Below are positions 15,699-24,516 of a stretch of 64,000 nt of DNA, in pieces. This DNA comes from Micromonospora parathelypteridis. Its GTDB lineage: Bacteria > Actinomycetota > Actinomycetes > Mycobacteriales > Micromonosporaceae. The stretch covers positions 3,162,001 through 3,226,000 of the forward strand of contig NZ_JACHDP010000001.1 of NCBI RefSeq assembly GCF_014201145.1. The letters are read 5' to 3'. Both the position numbers and the translations under genes were made by a program. The stretch's first letter is position 1; the number at the start of each line of letters is the position of its first letter. The notes beneath the pieces were generated by a model. The model searched no databases. It saw nothing but the letters and a program-made list of their open reading frames with translations, and was not told the origin of the DNA.

Positions 15699-17159
15699 CT
15701 ACTCGATCAGGCCCTCGGCACGGGCCCAGCGCAGCAGCTCCGCCTCGGCGGCGTCCCGGTCCAACGGGCCGTGTTCGAGGCGCTGCTCCTTGAGGTGCTT
15801 CCAGGCCCGCCCGACCACCGGCCCCGGCGGTACGCCCAGCAACTCCATGATCGCGTTGCCGTCCAGGTCGGGCCGGACGCGGGCCAGGTCCTCCTCGGCC
15901 GCGATCCGGGCGATCCGATCCTCCAGCGCGTCGTAGTCTGCGGCGAGCTGGGCGGCCTTGCGCCGGTTACGGGTCGTGCAGTCCGAGCGGGTCAGCTTGT
16001 GCAGTCGAGGCAGCAGGTCGCCGGCATCGGCGACATAGCGGCGCACCGCCGAGTCGGTCCACTCGCCCCGCCCGTACCCGTAGAAGCGCAGATGCAGCGC
16101 GACCAGCGCGGTCACCTTGGCGGTGACCTCCTTCGGGTAGCGCATCGCCTTCATCCGAGCCTTGGTGAGCCGGGCGCCGACCACCTCGTGGTGGTGGAAG
16201 CTGACCCGACCGTCGGACCCGACCGCCTTCGTCGCCGGCTTGCCCGCGTCGTGCAGGAGGGCGGCCATCCGCAGGATGAAGTCGCAGCCCTCCTCCTCGT
16301 AGGAGACCGCGTTCTCGACGACCGTCAGCGTGTGCTCGTAGACGTCCTTGTGCTGGGCGTGCTCGTCGATCTCCAGCTTCAGGCCGGTCAGCTCGGGCAG
16401 GAACCGCTCGGCCAGCCCGGTGTCGACCAGCAGCCGCAGCCCGGTGATCGGGTCGGCGCCGCACAGCAGCTTGGTGAACTCGTCGCGGATCCGCTCGGCG
16501 GTGATCCGGTCCAGGTCGGCGGCCATCTCGGTCATCGCCGTGTGCACGTCCGGGTGCACGGCAAAGCGCAACTGCGCGGCGAACCGGGCGGCCCGCAGCA
16601 TCCGCAACGGGTCGTCACCGAACGACTCACCAGGGGTGCTCGGTGTACGGATCACCTTGGCCGAGAGGTCGTCCAGCCCGCCGTGCGGGTCGGTGAACCG
16701 GTGCTCCGGCAGGCTGACCGCCATCGCATTGATCGTGAAGTCACGCCTCTTGAGGTCTTCGTCGAGGCTGGTGCCGTACACCACCACGGGGTTGCGACTG
16801 ACCTGGTCGTACGACTCCGCGCGGAAGGTGGTGATCTCCAACTGGAGGCCGTCGCGCTGAGCGCCGATGGTGCCGAACTCCCGACCGGTCTCCCAGATCG
16901 ACTCGGCCCAGCCCTTGAGGATCCGCAGGGTCTCGTCCGGGTGCGCGTCGGTGCAGAAATCCAGGTCGTCACCGAGTCGGCCGAGCAGGGCATCCCGCAC
17001 CGAACCGCCCACCAGGTGCAACTCGTGGCCGGCACGGACGAACCGGTGGCCCAACTCGTCGGCGACCGGGGAGACCCGGAGCAGTTCGGCAACGGCGTTG
17101 CGCTGCGCGGCGGTGAGTTCGCGGCGGTCGGCGGCGTGGGGAGCGGAGGCTTCGGACAT
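15699..17159 (-). CDS. pcnA: CCA-adding tRNA nucleotidyltransferase
   Basis: This 486-residue class II enzyme adds or repairs the 3' CCA of tRNAs. The head domain has LVGGSVRDALLGR (GGSVRD at 51-56) and the catalytic DLD (65-67), followed by RRDFTINAMAV. A C-terminal HD phosphohydrolase-like domain shows MAALLHDAGKP and FHHHEVVGA around residues 300-330. This tRNA-NT plus HD architecture is typical of actinobacteria. It is divergent from murJ. In M. tuberculosis the gene next to the MurJ region is also pcnA (from memory), which supports orthology. Confidence 0.94.
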   Translation of the reverse strand: MSEASAPHAADRRELTAAQRNAVAELLRVSPVADELGHRFVRAGHELHLVGGSVRDALLGRLGDDLDFCTDAHPDETLRILKGWAESIWETGREFGTIGAQRDGLQLEITTFRAESYDQVSRNPVVVYGTSLDEDLKRRDFTINAMAVSLPEHRFTDPHGGLDDLSAKVIRTPSTPGESFGDDPLRMLRAARFAAQLRFAVHPDVHTAMTEMAADLDRITAERIRDEFTKLLCGADPITGLRLLVDTGLAERFLPELTGLKLEIDEHAQHKDVYEHTLTVVENAVSYEEEGCDFILRMAALLHDAGKPATKAVGSDGRVSFHHHEVVGARLTKARMKAMRYPKEVTAKVTALVALHLRFYGYGRGEWTDSAVRRYVADAGDLLPRLHKLTRSDCTTRNRRKAAQLAADYDALEDRIARIAAEEDLARVRPDLDGNAIMELLGVPPGPVVGRAWKHLKEQRLEHGPLDRDAAEAELLRWARAEGLIE

Positions 17160-17286
17160 GGGATCGCCAGCCTATCGGGCCGAGGTGTGATCCGATCCGC
17201 CGGGCGCGGGTAACGGGTGGCGGTTGACTAAGGTCTGTGGCGTGCGGGTCGGTGCCCGGCTCGACATACCCCCTGGGAGGCTGGAG

Positions 17287-19026
17287 ATGAGCGGCGGGCT
17301 CTACCGCAGCGCCAACGCCACGCCGGACGGCAACGTGCCGCCGGCTGACGGGGCGATCTTCATCTCCGCGGAGCCGCTGAATCAGCCTGCGGTGGAGGGC
17401 ACGGCACCCCCGCCGGAGGTCGTTGGCGAGACCAGCGCCGCCGCGAACAGCGCGATCATGGCGGTCGGCAGTCTGGTGAGCCGGGGCACCGGCTTCATCC
17501 GGAACCTGATGATCGGTGCCGCCCTCGGCAACCTGATCGGCAACGCGTACACGACCGCCATATTCCTCCCCAACCAGGTGTACGAGTTCCTGCTCGGCGG
17601 GGTGCTCACCAGCGTGCTGATCCCGGTGCTGGTGCGCCGACGCAAGAGCGACGCCGACCGGGGCGAGGCGTACGCCCAACGGCTGCTCACCCTCGCGGTG
17701 CTGGCGCTGGCCGCCGCGGCCCTGATCGCCGTGGCGTCGGCGTCCTCACTGACCGCCATCTACGCCAGCGGCAAGGACGAGGCCTACACCGGACTGATCA
17801 CCCACCTGTCGTGGCTGATCCTGCCGATGCTCTTCTTCACCGGCGTCAGCGCGTTGATCGCCGCAGTACTGAACACCCGGGGCCACTTCGCCGCGCCGAT
17901 GTGGGCGCCAATCCTCAACAACCTGGTGGTGATCGGCGTCTTCGGTCTCTACATCCTGGTCTACGGGGCGAAGGGGCTGCAGCCGTCGGAGATGGGCGCC
18001 GGCCGGATCCTGCTGGTCGGTGGCGGCACCCTGCTCGGCGTGGCGGTGCAGACCGCCGGGCTGCTGCCGGCGTTGCGCAAGGTCGGCTTCCGGTGGCGGT
18101 GGCGGTTCGACTTCCGCGAGCTGGGGCTGCGCGAGCTGGCCAAGCTCGGCGCCTGGATGTTCTGCTACGTGGCCGTCAACCAGCTCGGTCTCTTCGTGGT
18201 GGTCAACCTCCTCACCCGGGCTGCGGGTGAGGATCAGGCCGGCATCCTCATCTACAACAACGTCTTCCTGCTGCTGATGATGGCGCACGGCATCATCGCC
18301 GTCTCGATCATCACCGCGCTGATGCCCCGGATGGCCGCCGCCGCGGCGGACGGGCGCTTCCACGACGTCACCGCCGACCTCTCCCGGGGTGTCCGGATGG
18401 TGACAGCCGTGCTCGCGCCGATCGCGGTCTGCTACGCGGTGCTGTCCACCCCGATCTCGGTCGTGGTCTTCAGGTACGGCGCGTTCAGCGCCGAGAACGC
18501 GACGGCCACGTCCACCGTTCTGCTGGCCGCCGCGATTGCCCTGGTGCCGTTCGCGATCAGTCAGCTCTTCACCTTTGCCTTCTACGCGCTGCCGGACACC
18601 CGCACCCCCGCTCTGATCAACATCCCGGTGGTGGCGCTGCGGGTCGGCGTACAGATCGTGCTCTTCGCCGCGTTCGCCGCGCACTTCGCGGCGGCCGGAA
18701 TGATGATCGGCAACGCGGTCTCCTACCTGGCGGCGGCGGTCGGCTCGGCCTGGCTGCTCCGGCCTCGGGTCGGCCGGATCGGCCTGGGCGCCATCATGCG
18801 CACCCTCGGCCGGGTCGTGGTCGCCGCACTCGGCGCGGCGCTGATCGGATGGCTGGTGATCGCCCTACTGCCCGGCGGCGACAAGCCGAGCTGGATCGAG
18901 GCGGCAATCCAGCTCGTCGTTGGTGGCGCGGTGATCGGCGGGACCTACCTGGGTCTGGCCATGCTGCTGCGGATCGGAGAGATCACCGAGGTGGTCGGCA
19001 TGGTCCGCCGCCGCCTCGGTCGCTGA
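17287..19026 (+). CDS. murJ: lipid II flippase MurJ
   Basis: This 579-residue membrane protein with about 14 transmembrane segments flips the peptidoglycan precursor lipid II. After a short cytoplasmic N-terminus of about 55 residues comes SLVSRGTGFIRNLMIGAALG, the TM1 signature of the MviN family, and the substrate-path arginines in the TM1 and TM2 region are present. The ATG at 17287 follows a GGGAGG Shine-Dalgarno. In mycobacteria MurJ is fused to a C-terminal pseudokinase; here that part is a separate downstream gene. Confidence 0.93.
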   Translation: MSGGLYRSANATPDGNVPPADGAIFISAEPLNQPAVEGTAPPPEVVGETSAAANSAIMAVGSLVSRGTGFIRNLMIGAALGNLIGNAYTTAIFLPNQVYEFLLGGVLTSVLIPVLVRRRKSDADRGEAYAQRLLTLAVLALAAAALIAVASASSLTAIYASGKDEAYTGLITHLSWLILPMLFFTGVSALIAAVLNTRGHFAAPMWAPILNNLVVIGVFGLYILVYGAKGLQPSEMGAGRILLVGGGTLLGVAVQTAGLLPALRKVGFRWRWRFDFRELGLRELAKLGAWMFCYVAVNQLGLFVVVNLLTRAAGEDQAGILIYNNVFLLLMMAHGIIAVSIITALMPRMAAAAADGRFHDVTADLSRGVRMVTAVLAPIAVCYAVLSTPISVVVFRYGAFSAENATATSTVLLAAAIALVPFAISQLFTFAFYALPDTRTPALINIPVVALRVGVQIVLFAAFAAHFAAAGMMIGNAVSYLAAAVGSAWLLRPRVGRIGLGAIMRTLGRVVVAALGAALIGWLVIALLPGGDKPSWIEAAIQLVVGGAVIGGTYLGLAMLLRIGEITEVVGMVRRRLGR

Positions 19027-19101
19027 CCGGCAACATTCGGTGACAAAAAAGTTGACAGTTACACGGACCGTGACCGCGGATCACCAGGCTGGGGACACAC
19101 C

Positions 19102-19153
19102 TGTGGATAACTCCGCGATTCGCCGGTCAACCACCGCATCGTCCTGTGGATAA
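19102..19153 (+). promoter_or_regulatory. two perfect DnaA boxes upstream of the pseudokinase gene
   Basis: TGTGGATAA occurs at 19102-19110 and again at 19145-19153, both exact matches to the reverse complement of the DnaA box TTATCCACA. The 497-bp gap between murJ (ends 19026) and the pseudokinase GTG is unusually long for this operon-like region and holds no convincing gene. DnaA binding and transcriptional control are inferred. Confidence 0.75.
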
Positions 19154-19523
19154 CCAACCGTACGGCTGAGCGTGGCAAGCCGATCGGCGGGAACATGCCT
19201 GTTGGTGGGAGCTTCCCAACAGCCCGGCCCCGGCGTCGGTCACTTGCGGTGAAGCCGTAGATTAGCTAGTACATGTGCCAGCAACGTGGCTGACAACGGT
19301 CGTAACCGGACGAGTTCTTCGACTGCCGGAAGCCCGCCGGTTACGGCGGGAAGATGACATGTCGGGGAGACGGGCAACCCGGGTAAGGTCGCTCTCGACG
19401 GGTACGGCAGGGGCCGACGCTGCGCGTCGACACCGGTCGGCCGGTTCCTTCAACGGCAGAGCGGGAAGCCACATGCCCAGCAGTTCGGGTCCATCGATCG
19501 ACACGATCACCGAGGGAGGACGG

Positions 19524-21080
19524 GTGACCCAGGTCGGCGAGGGTCAGGAGGCAGACGAAAGCGCTCCTCCGGTCATGACCTTCGGTGCTCCCACGGCCGG
19601 TGAAGTCCTCGCCGAGCGTTACGAACTGGTTGAGCACATCAACAACGACAGCGCGGGTCGGCTGGTCTGGCGCGGGGTCGATGTCATCCTGCGCCGTCCC
19701 GTCGCGGTGGTGCTGCGCTACCCGGGTGGCGACTCCGCCACCGAAATGCTTCAGGCCGCCGTCGCGGCGAGCCGGGTCATCCACCCCAACCTTGTCGGCG
19801 TCTACGACGCGATCGACGAGGCCGACCGGGCGTACGTGGTGCGCGAGTGGGTCGACGGGCAGTCCCTGCGCGACCTGGCGACCGATGGTCCGCTGGACCC
19901 GGCCCGCGCCACCGCGATCGGCAACGCCGTCGCGAGCGCACTCGCCGCGGTGCACGCCACCGGCATGGTGCACGGCAACGTCCACCCCGGCACCGTCATG
20001 ATCAGCGACGAGGGCCGTGTGGTCCTGGCCGACGCGCGCACCGATGGCGCCGACAGCCAGGAGAACGACATCCGGGCAGTCGGCGGCGTCCTCTACTTCG
20101 CCCTGACCGGCTACTGGCCGCACGCCGAGGCACCGCTGCACGGTGCCACCGCCGGCCATGGCCGTGCCGCCATCCCGGACGCCGTTCGCGACGCCGGAGG
20201 TGCCCTCGCGGCGCCTCGTCAGATCCGGGCGGGTGTGCCCGCGTACCTCGACGACCTGACCATGGATCTGCTCGACGCCGAGATCGCGCCGCCGTCCTCC
20301 GATGTGCTCGCCGCCGAGTTGGCCCGACTGGACGTGCCGGCCGAGGAGGAGCACTACCTCGAAAACAGCGGCCCGCTCCGGTTCGCCGCCGACACCGAGG
20401 AAGAGCCGTCGCCGTTGGCCGCGGCCGGTGGTCGCAAGGTCGCCGTGGGCATCGCCGGCCTGCTGGCGGTCGCCCTGGTCGGTCTGCTGATCGGGATCAG
20501 CACGCTGGGCGACAAGGACCCGCAGGCGAGCCAGAGCCCCGCTCCGTCTTCGAGCGCCCCGGCCGGCGATGCCACCCCGGCCGCCGCCACCGTCCGCAAG
20601 CTGCCCGTGCAGGGCGTCCGGATCATCGACCCGGACAGCCAGAAGCGCGATGAGCTGGGCGGCGCCGACAAGGTGATCGACGGCGACCCGGACAAGGGCT
20701 GGGGCACCGACACGTACACGGCCGCCAAGTTCGGCAACCAGAAGTCCGGCATGGGGATCTGGCTGGATCTCGGCGCGCCACACACCGTCAAGTCGGTGCA
20801 GGCCGTGCTGTCGGCTCGCGGTGCCTCCGCCCAGCTTCTCACCGGCACGGTCAACCCGCCGTCGACCTCCAACGGCGACAAGCAACTGATGGCCAACTAC
20901 AAGACCGAGAAGACCGCCATCGGGCAGCCATTCGTGGACCACGACGGCACGACCATGGCATTCGACGGCTTCGACGCCGACGCGAAATACCAGTACCTGC
21001 TGTTCTGGATCACCGAGTTGCCGGCCAGCGAGCGGGGCTTCCAGGTCGACGTCCAGGAGATCACGGTCCAGGGGTCGTGA
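19524..21080 (+). CDS. MurJ-partner pseudokinase with extracellular discoidin-like domain
   Basis: This 518-residue protein has a kinase-like fold (about 30-270), one transmembrane helix (306-326), a Ser/Pro linker and an extracellular galactose-binding-like domain (about 363-518). Catalytic residues are missing: the VAVK lysine is V63, the HRD motif is HGN (150-152) and DFG reads DAR (about 170). It corresponds to the C-terminal part of mycobacterial MurJ (Rv3910), whose pseudokinase is phosphorylated and recruits FhaA (known from that protein). The GTG at 19524 was preferred because GAGGGAGGA sits just upstream; in-frame ATGs at 19473 and 19359 are alternatives. It lies upstream of sigM. 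Confidence 0.88.
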   Translation: MTQVGEGQEADESAPPVMTFGAPTAGEVLAERYELVEHINNDSAGRLVWRGVDVILRRPVAVVLRYPGGDSATEMLQAAVAASRVIHPNLVGVYDAIDEADRAYVVREWVDGQSLRDLATDGPLDPARATAIGNAVASALAAVHATGMVHGNVHPGTVMISDEGRVVLADARTDGADSQENDIRAVGGVLYFALTGYWPHAEAPLHGATAGHGRAAIPDAVRDAGGALAAPRQIRAGVPAYLDDLTMDLLDAEIAPPSSDVLAAELARLDVPAEEEHYLENSGPLRFAADTEEEPSPLAAAGGRKVAVGIAGLLAVALVGLLIGISTLGDKDPQASQSPAPSSSAPAGDATPAAATVRKLPVQGVRIIDPDSQKRDELGGADKVIDGDPDKGWGTDTYTAAKFGNQKSGMGIWLDLGAPHTVKSVQAVLSARGASAQLLTGTVNPPSTSNGDKQLMANYKTEKTAIGQPFVDHDGTTMAFDGFDADAKYQYLLFWITELPASERGFQVDVQEITVQGS

Positions 21081-21096
21081 GCCCGGCATCTTCACC

Positions 21097-21840
21097 GTGG
21101 CACCGCATCCGCAGGGCGTGGTGATGGACGGGCACGCCGCCGCTTCGGATCTGGAGCTGCTGCGTGCCCACGTCGATGGCGACCAGCACGCTTTCGCCGA
21201 GCTGTTCCACCGGCACCGCGACCGGCTCTGGGCGGTCGCCCTGCGTACGCTCGGCGACCGTGAGGAGGCCGCCGACGCACTCCAGGACGCGTTGCTCTCC
21301 GCGCACCGGGCGGCCGGCCGGTTCCGAGGCGACTCGGCCGTCACCACCTGGCTGCACCGCATCGTGGTGAACGCCTGCCTGGACCGGATCCGTCGCCGGC
21401 AGGCACACCCGACCGTGCCGCTTCCGGACGGCAACCGGGCGGAGGCCGGCTCGGGCATCGGCGGTGTGGAGCCGACCGCACCCACGCAGGACCACGACAC
21501 CGCGCTGGTGGTCCGCGAGGCGCTCGCCGCGCTGCCCCTTGAGCAACGCGCCGCCCTGGTGCTGGTGGACGTGCAGGGCTACCCGGTCGCCGAGGTCGCC
21601 CGGATCCTCGGCGTCGCCGAGGGGACGGTGAAGAGCCGGTGCGCCCGGGGGCGAGCCAAGCTCGCGGTGCTGCTCGGGCATCTTCGCCCTGCCGTCGCCA
21701 CGACGCTCTCAGCCCGACCGGACCCGACCAGCCCGACCAGGGAGGTGCCGGACGTCACGCCAGGGAACCCCGGCCCGGCCGAGGGCGTCGGATCGGGGTC
21801 GGGCCGGTACCGGCGGGACGCCAACCAGGAGGACACGTGA
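21097..21840 (+). CDS. sigM: ECF RNA polymerase sigma factor, SigM-like
   Basis: This 247-residue ECF sigma factor has region 2 (HAFAELFHRHRDRLWAVALR through DALQDALLSAHRAAGRFRG) and region 4 (LPLEQRAALVLVDVQGYPVA then GVAEGTVKSRCARGRAKL). A Pro-rich tail of about 40 residues follows. The GTG at 21097 gives the listed protein; an ATG at 21124 is an alternative that removes nine residues. The stop overlaps the anti-sigma start (GTGA). The order MurJ-pseudokinase-sigM-anti-sigma-trxB-trxA-cwlM matches mycobacteria (from memory), hence the SigM name. Confidence 0.9.
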   Translation: MAPHPQGVVMDGHAAASDLELLRAHVDGDQHAFAELFHRHRDRLWAVALRTLGDREEAADALQDALLSAHRAAGRFRGDSAVTTWLHRIVVNACLDRIRRRQAHPTVPLPDGNRAEAGSGIGGVEPTAPTQDHDTALVVREALAALPLEQRAALVLVDVQGYPVAEVARILGVAEGTVKSRCARGRAKLAVLLGHLRPAVATTLSARPDPTSPTREVPDVTPGNPGPAEGVGSGSGRYRRDANQEDT

Positions 21841-22856
21841 CGACCGAGGGGTTCCGGGAGGTCGACGACGACCTCCTCGCTGACTACCTCGGCGGGGCGT
21901 TGGACGGCACCCCGCAGCAGGAGGAGGTCGCCCAGCTGGTGTCCACGGACCCGGCCTGGGCCGAGGCGTACGCGCTGCTGGCTCCCGCGCTGACGGAGGT
22001 CCGTGCGGACCTGGCCCGCTGGGCCGAGCCGTCGCCCGAGATGCCGCAGGCAACCGCCGACCGACTCTTCGCCGCGCTGGCCGCCGCGGGACCGATCCCG
22101 AAAGACACCTCGACCGACGAGAACGCCACCGCCGCTCCTGAGGTCGACCCGCCTGGCAACGACGCCACGCCGCCGGTCGTGCCGGTGCAGGGCGGGGCTG
22201 GTCGCCGGCCAACCGTCTCCACGCCGGCCGGGTCGGGTCGCCGGGCGCCCACCGGACCGGGTCGTCGACGGCGCGGCTGGGCCCGCCGGGGCGCGCCGGT
22301 GGCCGCCGCGGCGATCGCCGTCGTCGCGGTCGCGCTGGGCCTCAACCAACTGTCGAGGAGCGCAACGGACACCGCCGGCAGCGCCCTGGACCGCCCGGCC
22401 AGCGCACCCGAGGGCGTCGCGGCGGCGGGGGCGGTCCGCACCACCGGGCCGGCACTGCACAGCGGTACGGACTACACCCCGCAGACCCTCGGCGACACGC
22501 AGGGCGCTGACGCGCAGAGCAGACCGGCCCCCAGCCGGGCCACCGGCAGCACGCTCGGCACCCAGCCGGAGGTGGGCGCCGAGGAGGATCGACGTGCTTC
22601 GCCCAACGGGCTGGAACAGATGGCCCGGCTTACCACGGAGGCCGCGCTGACCACCTGCCTGGCCGACGTGGCGGAGGAGCACGGATCCGCCCCGCTGGTG
22701 GTCGAGGTGATCGACTACGCGCGGTTCCGGGGCGAACAGGCGCTGGTCATCCGATTCACCGACGCGACCGGGGCCCGCTGGGCCTGGGTGAGCGGCCCGG
22801 AGTGCGGAGTGCCTGGGTCCGGCTCGGACAGCCGGTATTCAGCGCGGGTAGGGTGA
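21837..22856 (+). CDS. putative anti-sigma factor, membrane-bound
   Basis: This 339-residue protein starts at a GTG overlapping the sigma-factor stop. The N-terminal 75 residues (EVDDDLLADYLGGALDGTPQ) resemble an anti-sigma or zinc-finger-like domain, but the HxxxCxxC motif is absent. One transmembrane helix follows at about 158-174 (AAAAIAVVAVALGLNQ). The extracytoplasmic part (about 175-339) ends with a compact domain containing VVEVIDYARFRGEQALVIRF and two cysteines. Genetic coupling to sigM strongly suggests it restrains that sigma factor. It corresponds in position to Rv3912. Confidence 0.75.
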   Translation: MTTEGFREVDDDLLADYLGGALDGTPQQEEVAQLVSTDPAWAEAYALLAPALTEVRADLARWAEPSPEMPQATADRLFAALAAAGPIPKDTSTDENATAAPEVDPPGNDATPPVVPVQGGAGRRPTVSTPAGSGRRAPTGPGRRRRGWARRGAPVAAAAIAVVAVALGLNQLSRSATDTAGSALDRPASAPEGVAAAGAVRTTGPALHSGTDYTPQTLGDTQGADAQSRPAPSRATGSTLGTQPEVGAEEDRRASPNGLEQMARLTTEAALTTCLADVAEEHGSAPLVVEVIDYARFRGEQALVIRFTDATGARWAWVSGPECGVPGSGSDSRYSARVG

Positions 22857-23039
22857 ATCCACGGTCAACGGCACGTAGACCGCCCACGTGACCTGACCCA
22901 CCGGATGCCCGGCTCGGGAATCCCCGGTTCGTACGATGACGTTCTGGAAGTCAGCTGCCGGCCCCACCCAGGCGTCGGCAACTCGGATCAGCATCGGTGC
23001 TCGCGCCGACGCCGAACACACACAACTCGGGAGACGGCA

Positions 23040-23990
23040 GTGGACGAGGTCCGCAACCTGATCATCATCGGCTCCGGGCCGGCCGGCTACACAGCGGCGG
23101 TCTACGCCGCACGCGCCAACCTGAAGCCGCTGATCATTGAGGGCGTGCAGTCCGGTGGCGCGCTGATGACCACGACCGAGGTGGAAAACTTCCCCGGCTT
23201 CGCCGACGGCATCCTCGGCCCCGAGCTGATGGACAACATGCGCAAGCAGGCCGAGCGGTTCGGCGCCGAGTTCCTCACCGACGACGTGACCCGCGTCGAG
23301 CTGGTGGACACCGGCGACGCCGGCTCCGGTGCGGTGAGCACCGTCTGGGTTGGCGAGACCGCCTACCGCGCCCGATCCATCATCCTTTCCACCGGTTCGG
23401 CCTGGCGTCCGCTGGGCGTGCCTGGTGAGCAGGAGTTCCTCGGCCACGGCGTCTCGGCGTGCGCCACCTGTGACGGCTTCTTCTTCCGCAACCAGCAGAT
23501 CGTGGTCGTCGGTGGCGGTGACTCGGCGATGGAGGAGGCCACCTTCCTCACCCGCTTCGCCGAATCGGTCACCATCATCCACCGGCGCGACTCGTTCCGG
23601 GCCAGCAAGATCATGGCCGACCGGGCGCTGAGCAACGAGAAGATCAAGGTCGAGTGGAACAGCACCGTCGAGGAGATCCTCGGCGACGACGGCAAGGTCA
23701 CCGGCGTACGGGTCCGCAACGTGCACACCGGCGAGACCAAGGTGCTGGACGTCACCGGCGTCTTCGTGGCCATCGGTCACGACCCCCGCAGCGAACTCTT
23801 CCGTGACCAGGTCGAGCTGGACGACGAGGGCTACGTGAAGGTCCAGGCCCCCGGCACCCGCACCAGCGTGCCCGGCGTCTTCGCCGCCGGCGACGTGGTC
23901 GACCACACCTACCGTCAGGCGATCACCGCGGCCGGCACCGGTTGTGCCGCCGCGCTCGACGCCGAGCGGTTCATCGCGACGCTCAGCTGA
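23040..23990 (+). CDS. trxB: thioredoxin reductase
   Basis: This 316-residue flavoenzyme reduces thioredoxin with NADPH. It has the FAD motif GSGPAG (11-16), the redox pair CATC (C141, C144), the NADPH motif [10 protein letters not shown] and the C-terminal FAD motif [10 protein letters not shown]. The GTG at 23040 is favoured: GGGAGA lies about 8 nt upstream and the protein then begins directly before the FAD-binding strand. It is followed after 32 bp by thioredoxin, so the pair is probably one transcript. SigM control is possible but not shown. Confidence 0.96.
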   Translation: MDEVRNLIIIGSGPAGYTAAVYAARANLKPLIIEGVQSGGALMTTTEVENFPGFADGILGPELMDNMRKQAERFGAEFLTDDVTRVELVDTGDAGSGAVSTVWVGETAYRARSIILSTGSAWRPLGVPGEQEFLGHGVSACATCDGFFFRNQQIVVVGGGDSAMEEATFLTRFAESVTIIHRRDSFRASKIMADRALSNEKIKVEWNSTVEEILGDDGKVTGVRVRNVHTGETKVLDVTGVFVAIGHDPRSELFRDQVELDDEGYVKVQAPGTRTSVPGVFAAGDVVDHTYRQAITAAGTGCAAALDAERFIATLS

Positions 23991-24022
23991 AGCAACAGAA
24001 CACATCCCGGAGGAGGGGCATA

Positions 24023-24346
24023 GTGGGAAAGACCAAGGCGGTCACCGACGCGAGTTTCATCGCCGACGTGCTGCAGGCCGACAAGCCGGTTCTGGTGGAC
24101 TTCTGGGCCGAGTGGTGCGGGCCGTGCCGCAAGGTGTCGCCGCTGCTCGAGGAGATCGCCGGCGAGATGGGCGACCAGGTCACCATCGTCAAGCTCAACA
24201 TCGACGAGAACCCCGAGACCGCCCGGGCCTACCGGGTGATGTCGGTGCCGACGCTCACCGTCTTCAAGAACGGCCAGCCGGTGCAGTCGATCGCCGGCGC
24301 CAAGCCGAAGGGTGAGCTGGTCCGACTCATCGAATCGGCCCTCTGA
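24023..24346 (+). CDS. trxA: thioredoxin
   Basis: This 107-residue thioredoxin has the active site WCGPC (31-35) within VLVDFWAEWCGPCRKVSPLL, then IDENPETARAYRVMSVPTL with the cis-proline. The GTG start follows a strong GGAGGAGGGG Shine-Dalgarno. It is 32 nt downstream of trxB and is the substrate of that reductase. A strong terminator comes 14 nt after the stop. Confidence 0.97.
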   Translation: MGKTKAVTDASFIADVLQADKPVLVDFWAEWCGPCRKVSPLLEEIAGEMGDQVTIVKLNIDENPETARAYRVMSVPTLTVFKNGQPVQSIAGAKPKGELVRLIESAL

Positions 24347-24360
24347 CCAGCAGAAACATC

Positions 24361-24401
24361 CACCGAACCCCGTACCCGCTCGCCGGGTGCGGGGTTCGGT
24401 G
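24361..24401 (+). terminator. trxBA terminator
   Basis: CACCGAACCCCGTACCCG pairs with CGGGTGCGGGGTTCGGTG over 18 positions, one of them a G-U wobble, around the loop CTCGC. TCTTCC follows. It is the clear end of the trxB-trxA transcript. Confidence 0.85.
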
Positions 24402-24516
24402 TCTTCCCGGCCGCCCGGTCGACGTTTTTCTGGCCCGAGCCACCTCGCCGCCCTGGAACGCATAGCCTCAAGCCTGGGCCGCCCGGCCAGCCAGCGTCGT
24501 GCAGAGGGGGTCGTGC

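Noticed and set aside
19341..21500. Long minus-strand frame opposite the pseudokinase and sigM
   Set aside because: It is antisense to conserved coding sequences and has no domain of its own.
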